DNA of 64,000 nt from Sediminicola sp. Its GTDB lineage: Bacteria; Bacteroidota; Bacteroidia; Flavobacteriales; Flavobacteriaceae. The notes under the pieces are model-generated. The model was not told the origin of the DNA. It saw only the letters and a list, made by a program, of their open reading frames with translations, and ran no database searches. Within the stretch, counting starts at the first letter, position 1; each line of letters begins with the position of its first letter. The position numbers were made by a program, and so were the translations under genes. Shown piece after piece: positions 1-7,293 of the stretch. The stretch covers positions 1-64,000 of the forward strand of contig JAHEND010000007.1 of NCBI GenBank assembly GCA_024643325.1. Reading direction: 5' to 3'.

Positions 1-1
1 C

Positions 2-673
2 TGGCTGGGAGAGAACAATCGTTTTAACGATTTGGAAAAAAGGCAGTTGGCCACCGAATTGCGGTTTTTAAGATCTCAAGTATCTCCACACTTTTTTTTC
101 AATACCCTAAATAATATTTATAGTCTCACCCTAGAAAAGTCAGACAAAGCCCCTGAAGTGGTTCTCAAGCTCTCCGAGCTGATGCGCTATTTACTGTACG
201 CCACTAAAAAGAGAAAACAAGATTTAATCAGCGAGCTTAACTGTATTCAAAATTATATAGATTTAGAAAGAATACGTTTTAGTGACAAACTCAAGGTAGA
301 AGTAGAGATAAAAGGAGACTTAAACAATAAAAAAATTGCTCCAATGCTGCTCATTCCTCTCATTGAAAATAGCTTTAAACACGGAGCTAATCAAAATTTA
401 GGAGACGTTAAAATCACATTAAGCGCTTTAGTTAAGGGTGATTTTTTATATTTTGAGGTCACAAATAATTTACCAGAACGAAGTACCAGAATCGACAATC
501 TATCCTTAATTACAAAAAATGACTACAGAGGAGATGCTGTAAAAAAAATTGGTGGTATTGGGTTAACTAACGTAAAAAAACGATTAGAACTAGGATACGC
601 ACCCCAAGACTACGAATTAATCATAAACCAAACCAAACAAGACTTTACAGTAAAACTAAAATTAAAAGTATGA
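2..673 (+). CDS. LytS/YehU-type sensor histidine kinase, 5'-partial
   Basis: The reading frame is open to the left edge, so the N-terminal (probably membrane sensor) part lies outside the window; the TTG at 32 is only an internal codon. The visible part is a complete His_kinase/HATPase core of the LytS family. The phospho-acceptor box reads SPHFFFNTLNNIYSL with its His codon at 89-91, the N-box reads IPLIENSFKHGAN and the G-box GGIGLTNVKKRLEL. Proteins of this type phosphorylate a LytTR response regulator, and one follows at once with a 4-base ATGA overlap, so the two are translationally coupled. The signal sensed cannot be inferred from the visible part. The downstream planctomycete-type operon is a candidate target. 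Confidence 0.9.
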   Translation, partial: WLGENNRFNDLEKRQLATELRFLRSQVSPHFFFNTLNNIYSLTLEKSDKAPEVVLKLSELMRYLLYATKKRKQDLISELNCIQNYIDLERIRFSDKLKVEVEIKGDLNNKKIAPMLLIPLIENSFKHGANQNLGDVKITLSALVKGDFLYFEVTNNLPERSTRIDNLSLITKNDYRGDAVKKIGGIGLTNVKKRLELGYAPQDYELIINQTKQDFTVKLKLKV

Positions 674-1383
674 GGCTGAAAACCATTATAATAGACGACG
701 AACCTTTGGCTGTAAGTATTTTAGAAAAGTATATCTCTGAAATTAAAGAAATTGAACTCATGGCCAATTTTAACAATGCTGTAGAAGCAGCTAGTTTTGT
801 TCAACACCATCCCTTAGATCTCATTTTTCTTGATATTAACATGCCTGTATTAGATGGACTGTCCTTCTTAAAAAGTTTAGACATAAAACCCATGGTGATT
901 ATGACTACTGCTCATGAAAATCACGCCTTAGAAAGTTTTGAACTTCAGGCCATTGATTATTTAGTCAAGCCCATCCCTTTTCCCAGGTTTTTAAAATCCG
1001 TGCAACGGGTCATTCAATTAAAAAAACCTCAAGAATCTCTAGATCAAAGTAGTTCTGAATCCAAGAGTATTTTTGTGAAAATTGACAAAAAGAAACTTCA
1101 AAAAATTGAGCTGGACAAAATCATACTCATCGAGAGTCTTAAAGACTATATTAGAATTAAAACAGATTTAGGAAAATACATCATTCACAAGACCTTAAGT
1201 AGCTTTACTGAGGAACTTCCCACAGATAAATTCATTAGAATACACCGCTCTTTTACCGTGGCTATAGATCGTATAGATTCTGTAGAAGGAAATAGCATAG
1301 AAATACAAGGAGAGCGCTTTACAATAGGCAGAAGCTATATCAATGAGGTGAAATCTAAAATTCTTCAAGACCTTATTAACTAA
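670..1383 (+). CDS. LytTR-family response regulator
   Basis: 237 residues with two domains. The receiver domain (about 1-120) has the acidic pair D9/D10, the probable phosphorylation site D55 in FLDINMP, a conserved T in MTTAH and K in YLVKPI. The LytTR DNA-binding domain fills about 138-237, with the typical IESLKDYIRI and FIRIHRSFTVA motifs. LytTR proteins bind imperfect direct repeats rather than palindromes. The gene overlaps the upstream kinase gene by 4 bases. A direct repeat at 1454-1513, between this gene and the next operon, is a plausible binding site; that link is inference. Confidence 0.93.
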   Translation: MRLKTIIIDDEPLAVSILEKYISEIKEIELMANFNNAVEAASFVQHHPLDLIFLDINMPVLDGLSFLKSLDIKPMVIMTTAHENHALESFELQAIDYLVKPIPFPRFLKSVQRVIQLKKPQESLDQSSSESKSIFVKIDKKKLQKIELDKIILIESLKDYIRIKTDLGKYIIHKTLSSFTEELPTDKFIRIHRSFTVAIDRIDSVEGNSIEIQGERFTIGRSYINEVKSKILQDLIN

Positions 1384-1453
1384 AATTGTTTTTTTAATTT
1401 GACAAATCCATTAAATAATTAAAAAACAGCCAGTGTTCTTCATAGCAACTAAA

Positions 1454-1520
1454 CTTTGATGTTTGTCTCATTTCTCAACCTATTGAACCACAAGTCTTTG
1501 TCGTTTGTCTAATATAATTG
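1454..1520 (+). promoter_or_regulatory. Direct-repeat region with a -7-like element upstream of the PSCyt1 operon
   Basis: Two 18-mers, CTTTGATGTTTGTCTCAT (1454-1471) and CTTTGTCGTTTGTCTAAT (1496-1513), match at 15 of 18 positions and start 42 bp apart, about four helical turns. The second runs directly into TATAATTG (1513-1520), one mismatch from the Bacteroidetes -7 element TAnnTTTG. A spaced direct repeat beside a promoter suits a LytTR regulator, and one is encoded just upstream. The rest of the 189-base gap (1384-1572) is AT-rich, with a small inverted repeat AATTG-AAT-CAATT near 1548-1560 and no coding signal. Confidence 0.45.
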
Positions 1521-1572
1521 CAAGGAGTCTTTTAAATATTGATATTAATTGAATCAATTTTAAAAAGATGTT

Positions 1573-3951
1573 ATGCGCCTATTGTATTTTTTAAAAAAAT
1601 ACTCAGCTGCTTACCTACAAATGGGTGGTCTGTTTTCTATACTCCTATTATTGTTGGTTTTGAGTTGTCAAAAAAATGGTCCTAGAATTAAGGATTCAGA
1701 AGTTCGAATGCTTCAAGAAAGCGTTCCAGACTCTATAGACTTTACCTTTCACGTAAAACCAATACTTTCGGACAGGTGTTTTAAATGTCACGGGCCAGAT
1801 AAAAATGCCCTTCAAGGCGGTCTTTCGCTGCATACTGCAGCGGGGGCCTATATGTCCCTTGGCAAAGCCAAAGACCGCCAGGCCGTAGTTCCATTTAAAC
1901 CAAAAGAAAGCGAACTAATTGCGCGCATACACAGTTCCGATCCTAACATTAAAATGCCTCCTCCAGAGTCTAATCTAAGCTTAAGTAATTACGAAAAAGA
2001 GGTGCTAGAAAAATGGATTTCCCAAGGAGGAAATTACCAGGAACACTGGGCTTTTACTCCCCCAACACCTAAAAAAGCACCCCCTATTAGTCCTGAATGG
2101 GGTGCCAATGAAATAGATGGTTTTGTAATGAAAAAACTCAAAGAAAAAGGACTAGAACCTTCAAAACCAGCACCTAAAGAAGTGCTTTTAAGAAGGGTCT
2201 TTTTAGACCTTACTGGAATTCCACCGAGTCCTGAGGCTATAAATACTTTTGTATCTGATCAAGACCCTAAAGCATATGATAAAATCATAGACAGTTTATT
2301 AAAAACAGATGATTATGCAGAGCATATGACTGCCGAATGGCTGTCCATCTCGAGATATGCAGACACCCATGGTTATCAGGATGACTTTGAAAGAACTATG
2401 TGGCCTTGGAGAGACTGGGTTATTCATGCCTTCAAAGAGAATATGCCCTATAACAATTTTGTAACCTATCAATTGGCAGGAGACCAACTTCCCGATCCAA
2501 CCAAAGAACAAATTTTAGCCACGGGATTCAATAGAAATCATAAAATTACTTTTGAGGGAGGGGTTATACCAGAGGAGTACAGAGTAGAATACGTAGAAGA
2601 CAGAACAAATACATTTGGCACTGCTTTTCTAGGTATTACAATGGAGTGTGCCCGTTGCCACGACCATAAATACGATCCCATTTCTCAAAAAAACCATTTT
2701 GAACTCTTTAGCTTCTTTAACAAATTAGATGAAAAAGGATTGGTTTCTGATAGAAATGAAGTTCCAGCCCCTACAATGAGAATTACCCCTGAAGACAAAA
2801 AAGGAGTACTTGCATTTTTAAGTGCACAAGAGGACGGATCAATGACCAATCAAAAAGAAATAGAGATTATGGTGATGCAAGACATGCCTATTCCGAGAAA
2901 GACTTATATACTCAATAGAGGTGCCTACGACCAACCCACCACAGAAGTATTTCCAAACACACCAGAAAAAATATTACCCTTTCCAGAAGATTTACCTAAA
3001 AATAGATTAGGCTTGTCTCAGTGGCTCTTTGAGGAGGAGCATCCGCTTACAGCGAGGGTGGCAGTAAATAGAATCTGGCAACGCTTTTTTGGAGAAGGCC
3101 TTGTGTCCAGTAGCTATGATTTTGGTAATCAAGGTGCTCTGCCCACTCATCCTGACCTATTAGATTTTATGGCACTTAAATTTAAAGATGAGGGATGGGA
3201 TTTACATAAAATCATACGTTTTATTGTTCAGTCAGACACTTACAAACAAAGCAGTGCTATTAGTGAAGAGGCCCTACAATTGGACCCAGAAAATAAATGG
3301 CTGGCTAGGGCACCACGATTACGACTTTCTGCTGAAAGCATTAGGGACCAAGCCTTAGCCATTAGTGGTTTATTGGTTAGAAAAATAGGAGGTCCAAGTG
3401 TAAAACCATATCAGCCAGAAGGCTTGTGGAAAGAAACCACAGGTGGTGGCGGTGGAAGTACCGCCAATTATGTTCAAGACAATGGGGAGGCTTTGTATAG
3501 AAAGAGTATGTATACTTTTTGGAAACGAACCGTTCCACCCCCGAGCATGCTCACTTTTGACGCTTCAAATAGAGATTTGTGTAGTGTGAAAAGTCAACAG
3601 ACTAATACCCCACTCCAGGCACTCGTATTATTAAATGACCCTCAAATTATAGAAGCATCTAGAGTACTAGCAGAGAAAGCCAGTAGAAAAAAAGAAAACA
3701 TAGCGGAACAGCTAGCCTATATGTATCTAGCAGCTACGGGACAATTCGCAACTGATAAAGTTGCTGCACAATTACTCGACTTATACCACGATATGGAATT
3801 ACAGGTACAAAAGGAAGGAGTCATTCCTGAAACCTATTTGAGTATTGGAGAAAAAGCGGCTACAATTAATGAAAAAGACACCGCTTTAACGGCACTTTCT
3901 CTGACTGCTCATGCCATTTTAAATCTAGATTTAACCATTACCAGAAGCTAA
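1573..3951 (+). CDS. PSCyt1/DUF1549/DUF1553 lipoprotein (planctomycete-type cytochrome c protein)
   Basis: 792 residues. The N-terminus has KK followed by a long hydrophobic stretch and the lipobox LVLSC with Cys32, so it is probably an exported lipoprotein. The planctomycete-type cytochrome domain follows, with CFKCH at 69-73 (a CXXCH heme site), then DUF1549 (about 165-370), which holds a second CXXCH (CARCH, 359-363), and DUF1553 (about 475-735). The family is abundant in Planctomycetes and Verrucomicrobia, and its biochemical role is unproven. The protein is shorter than many relatives, which have an extra central module. It is first in a five-gene operon (gaps of 2 bases or less, or a 4-base overlap) and is probably paired functionally with the DUF1501 protein downstream. 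Confidence 0.9.
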   Translation: MRLLYFLKKYSAAYLQMGGLFSILLLLLVLSCQKNGPRIKDSEVRMLQESVPDSIDFTFHVKPILSDRCFKCHGPDKNALQGGLSLHTAAGAYMSLGKAKDRQAVVPFKPKESELIARIHSSDPNIKMPPPESNLSLSNYEKEVLEKWISQGGNYQEHWAFTPPTPKKAPPISPEWGANEIDGFVMKKLKEKGLEPSKPAPKEVLLRRVFLDLTGIPPSPEAINTFVSDQDPKAYDKIIDSLLKTDDYAEHMTAEWLSISRYADTHGYQDDFERTMWPWRDWVIHAFKENMPYNNFVTYQLAGDQLPDPTKEQILATGFNRNHKITFEGGVIPEEYRVEYVEDRTNTFGTAFLGITMECARCHDHKYDPISQKNHFELFSFFNKLDEKGLVSDRNEVPAPTMRITPEDKKGVLAFLSAQEDGSMTNQKEIEIMVMQDMPIPRKTYILNRGAYDQPTTEVFPNTPEKILPFPEDLPKNRLGLSQWLFEEEHPLTARVAVNRIWQRFFGEGLVSSSYDFGNQGALPTHPDLLDFMALKFKDEGWDLHKIIRFIVQSDTYKQSSAISEEALQLDPENKWLARAPRLRLSAESIRDQALAISGLLVRKIGGPSVKPYQPEGLWKETTGGGGGSTANYVQDNGEALYRKSMYTFWKRTVPPPSMLTFDASNRDLCSVKSQQTNTPLQALVLLNDPQIIEASRVLAEKASRKKENIAEQLAYMYLAATGQFATDKVAAQLLDLYHDMELQVQKEGVIPETYLSIGEKAATINEKDTALTALSLTAHAILNLDLTITRS

Positions 3952-3953
3952 TC

Positions 3954-5444
3954 ATGAGTGAAAAAAAAATTATAGAAGAACGTTCCCTGCAACTCAATAG
4001 AAGAGCATTCTTAGGAAAAACAGCTTTAGGAATTGGTGGTATTGGTTTGGCCTCATTGCTAGGTACACCGTATTTCAATACAACTAAAAACGGTATCATA
4101 ACCTCAGCAACACCTCAAGCAGGTATCAAGGGTGCGCTCGATGGACTGCATCACCCTGCTAAAATAAAAAGGGTTATTTATCTCTTTCAAAGCGGTGGTC
4201 CTTCACAATTAGAGTTATTTGATTATAAGCCCATGCTTAATAAGAGGCGTGGAGAAGATTTACCAGAATCAATTAGAAATGGACAAAGACTTACTGGAAT
4301 GACCTCTGGTCAAGACAAATTTCCTTTAGTAGGCTCCCAATTTGGATTCAATCAATACGGTAATAATCCTGCATGGATCAGTGACCTTTTACCCTACACA
4401 GCAAAAATATCAGACGACATTTGTGTCATTAACTCTATGTTTACAGAGGCTATTAACCACGATCCAGCCGTCACATTTTTTCAAACAGGGTCTCAGCAAC
4501 CAGGAAGGCCAAGTATAGGCTCATGGCTCAGTTATGGTTTGGGAAGTGAAAACGACAATCTACCTGCTTTTACAGTACTCCTTTCAAGAGGAACGGGAAG
4601 ACCTAATGGCCAGCCTTTATACACCAGGCTCTGGGGGAATGGATTTTTACATTCCTTGCATCAGGGAGTACAATTTAGGGCAGCCAAAGATCCAGTGCTG
4701 TATCTAAATGATCCAGATGGCATGAATAAAGCCACCAAAAGAAATATGCTGGATCATTTGGCTGAATTAAACGATTCAGGATACGAAGATTACGGGGACC
4801 CAGAAATTAAAAGTAGGATAGCTCAATACGAAATGGCCTACAGAATGCAAACCTCTGTACCAGACGTTATTAGCACTGAAAAAGAACCAGACTATATTTA
4901 TAAAATGTATGGTGCAGATGCCAAAATTCCGGGGACATTTGCTGCCAATTGCCTACTAGCAAGAAGGTTAGCAGAACAAGATGTACGTTTTATACAGCTA
5001 TATCATATGGGATGGGACCAACATGAAAATCTGCCAGGCGCCATTGCCAAACAAGCTAAAGACGTAGATCAGGCCTCTGCTGCATTGATCATGGACCTTA
5101 AACAAAGGGGGCTTTTAGAAGACACCTTAGTGGTTTGGGGTGGAGAATTTGGAAGAACAAATTACTCTCAAGGGCTCCTCACAGACACCAATTATGGTAG
5201 AGATCACCACCCAAGGTCATTTAGTATTTATTTGGCGGGTGGTGGTATTAAGCCTGGCTTGTATGGAAAAACAGACGACTTTGGGTACAATATTGTAGAA
5301 AACCCTGTACATGTTCATGACTTTCAGGCAACCATGCTACATTTATTGGGTATAGACCATGAAAAATTCACTTATAAACACCAAGGAAGGCGCTTTAGGC
5401 TTACAGATGTAGAAGGTAAAATTGTCAGAGATATTTTAAGTTAG
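3954..5444 (+). CDS. DUF1501 domain protein, Tat-exported
   Basis: 496 residues. The N-terminus has a twin-arginine motif (NRRAFLGKTA) before a glycine-rich hydrophobic segment, indicating Tat export of a folded, perhaps cofactor-bearing protein. DUF1501 is related to the sulfatase/alkaline-phosphatase superfamily fold. Its hallmarks are visible: FQSGGPSQLELFD near the start of the domain, WGGEFGRT, GRDHHP and the C-terminal HVHDFQATMLHLLG. DUF1501 genes are the usual partner of DUF1549/DUF1553 genes, as here with a 2-base gap. The substrate is unknown. The DUF call is secure, but no enzymatic function should be assigned. Confidence 0.92.
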   Translation: MSEKKIIEERSLQLNRRAFLGKTALGIGGIGLASLLGTPYFNTTKNGIITSATPQAGIKGALDGLHHPAKIKRVIYLFQSGGPSQLELFDYKPMLNKRRGEDLPESIRNGQRLTGMTSGQDKFPLVGSQFGFNQYGNNPAWISDLLPYTAKISDDICVINSMFTEAINHDPAVTFFQTGSQQPGRPSIGSWLSYGLGSENDNLPAFTVLLSRGTGRPNGQPLYTRLWGNGFLHSLHQGVQFRAAKDPVLYLNDPDGMNKATKRNMLDHLAELNDSGYEDYGDPEIKSRIAQYEMAYRMQTSVPDVISTEKEPDYIYKMYGADAKIPGTFAANCLLARRLAEQDVRFIQLYHMGWDQHENLPGAIAKQAKDVDQASAALIMDLKQRGLLEDTLVVWGGEFGRTNYSQGLLTDTNYGRDHHPRSFSIYLAGGGIKPGLYGKTDDFGYNIVENPVHVHDFQATMLHLLGIDHEKFTYKHQGRRFRLTDVEGKIVRDILS

Positions 5445-5445
5445 C

Positions 5446-6480
5446 ATGAAGAGAAACGAATTTTTAGCCACCGCTGGCCTAGGGACATTGGGATTAGGAC
5501 TTTCCGGTTGGGGAACACTTCCTGCTTTTGCCTTAAAAGATGCTGTTATTGGACATGGAAGCCACCAGTATAAAATAGATTTAAATTGGGGAGCGTTGAA
5601 TCCAAATTTCTATCCTGTTAATGACTGTCATGAAATGGTTCAAGATAAAAAAGGATTGTTGTATCTATTGACCAATCACACAGCAAACAATGTTTTAGTG
5701 TACAATACCTCTGGCAGCCTTGTGAACAGCTGGGGTAATGAATATCCTGGGGCACACGGTTTGAGTATTCACGATGAAAATGGAATAGAATACCTCTATA
5801 TTTCTGACAACAACAGACATGAAGTAATCAAAACCACTTTGGATGGAAGAGTTGTTCAAGTATTTCCATTTCCAATAGAGAGTGAAAAATACCAAGATCC
5901 ATCGCAATATATTCCCACTGAAACTTGTGTGGCCCCAAACGGCGATGTCTATGTTACAGATGGTTATGGCGCCCAATACATTCTACATTACAATTCCAAA
6001 GGAACACTCTTAAATGTATTTGGAGGTAAAGGCACTCAAAAACACCAATTTTTAAATGCTCACGGCATTTGCATAGACCAAAGAAGCGGTACGCCTAGCT
6101 TACTGATTACTGAAAGACAGGGAAATGAACTAAAACGCTTTGACCTCAATGGAAATTATATGAGTAGTACCCATTTACCAGGGGCTTATATATGCAGGCC
6201 AGTGATTCACGAGAAAGAAGTATATCTGGCCACTATTTGGTCTGGTAATGGTGGCGAAAATAGTGGTTTTATATCCATCTTAGATCACAACAACAAACTC
6301 GTGTCTGCACCCGGAGGAATTACTCCAGTATACAACAAGGCCGGAGAATTACAAAAAATGCGTCAAGGATTAAAGGTGTTTAAACACCCACATGATGTTT
6401 GTATAGATAAAGACCACAATATTTATGTAACTCAATGGAATGCAGGAAAAACATATCCTATTAAACTCATCAGGATATGA
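5446..6480 (+). CDS. NHL-repeat/six-bladed propeller-type exported protein
   Basis: 344 residues. A hydrophobic N-terminus (KRNEFLATAGLGTLGLG, ending near PAFA) looks like a Sec signal or degenerate Tat signal, with KR instead of RR. The body contains repeated strand motifs typical of NHL/SMP-30-like beta-propellers: DKKGLLYLLTN, EYLYISDNNRHEVIKT, NGDVYVTDGYGAQYILHY, HDVCIDKDHNIYVTQWN. Such propellers are binding platforms or hydrolase-like folds; no catalytic set is evident. It begins one base after the DUF1501 stop and overlaps the next gene by 4 bases, so it belongs to the same operon. Confidence 0.85.
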   Translation: MKRNEFLATAGLGTLGLGLSGWGTLPAFALKDAVIGHGSHQYKIDLNWGALNPNFYPVNDCHEMVQDKKGLLYLLTNHTANNVLVYNTSGSLVNSWGNEYPGAHGLSIHDENGIEYLYISDNNRHEVIKTTLDGRVVQVFPFPIESEKYQDPSQYIPTETCVAPNGDVYVTDGYGAQYILHYNSKGTLLNVFGGKGTQKHQFLNAHGICIDQRSGTPSLLITERQGNELKRFDLNGNYMSSTHLPGAYICRPVIHEKEVYLATIWSGNGGENSGFISILDHNNKLVSAPGGITPVYNKAGELQKMRQGLKVFKHPHDVCIDKDHNIYVTQWNAGKTYPIKLIRI

Positions 6481-7292
6481 GAATAGTCCTTTTAAGCTTT
6501 GCCGTTATTTACTTATTTAATAGTTGTAAAAATACTATTGAAAGTATTTCCTCTGTGAGTGATACAAAAGAATTTCAACTATCCAGCCCTTTAATAACTA
6601 CTGAAAAGACACTCTTTAAAGACAGTACTCTGTTAGTCATTGAAAGCCCTTACCCAGGGGCTGTATTATGGTTTGAAGCTATAGATAATCACACCCAATA
6701 CCCAATACCAAACATTCAATATGAATCCCCAATTAGCCTCAAAGAAAACACCATTTTACGTGCCTATGCTACCCATCCGGAATATCAAACTAGTGACACT
6801 GTCTCTTTGGAGATTTTTAAATTAAAGCATTCTTTACAAAAAAGTCAAATTAGCATTTCTCCTAGGGCAAACCCCGCTTATCTTGGAAAAGGGAATAGCA
6901 CATTAATCAATGACACAAAAGGAAGTGTATCTTTTAGAAATAGTGATGAATGGCTGGGGTTTGATCAGCCAAAAATAACCATTGATTTGGTTCTTGACCC
7001 TCCCCTTTTAATAGACAAAATAATGATTAGCAGCCTGATTGACCAGGACGCTTGGATATTCCCTTTAGCAGAAATTGAGGTAAAAAAGGCAAATAAGGTA
7101 TTAGGCAGCTATGTTAATTTTGATGCTGAAAATGCTACCAACGCAAAACTAAAAACTTTTATGGTAAAGATCCCAAACAATCATTACAATAAACTAACTA
7201 TTGAATTGACTTCTGTAATAAACATTCCAGACTGGCACCCTGGAAATGGAACCCAAGCTTGGCTTTTCATAGATCAAATACTTGTAGAATAA
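6477..7292 (+). CDS. Lipoprotein with chitobiase-C-like and discoidin-like C-terminal modules
   Basis: 271 residues. A short signal ends in the lipobox FNSC (Cys17). Residues about 45-115 resemble a chitobiase/FN3-associated domain (PGAVLWFEAIDN; ISLKENTILRAYA). Residues about 120-271 resemble an F5/8 type C (discoidin-like) beta-sandwich ending PDWHPGNGTQAWLFIDQILV. This pair of modules recurs at the C-terminus of the next protein (PNWHPNPGGKSWIFIDEIIL), so the two share a duplicated module. The likely role is binding of carbohydrate or cell-surface material. The start codon lies in the ATGA overlap with the preceding gene. Confidence 0.8.
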   Translation: MRIVLLSFAVIYLFNSCKNTIESISSVSDTKEFQLSSPLITTEKTLFKDSTLLVIESPYPGAVLWFEAIDNHTQYPIPNIQYESPISLKENTILRAYATHPEYQTSDTVSLEIFKLKHSLQKSQISISPRANPAYLGKGNSTLINDTKGSVSFRNSDEWLGFDQPKITIDLVLDPPLLIDKIMISSLIDQDAWIFPLAEIEVKKANKVLGSYVNFDAENATNAKLKTFMVKIPNNHYNKLTIELTSVINIPDWHPGNGTQAWLFIDQILVE

Positions 7293-7293
7293 T

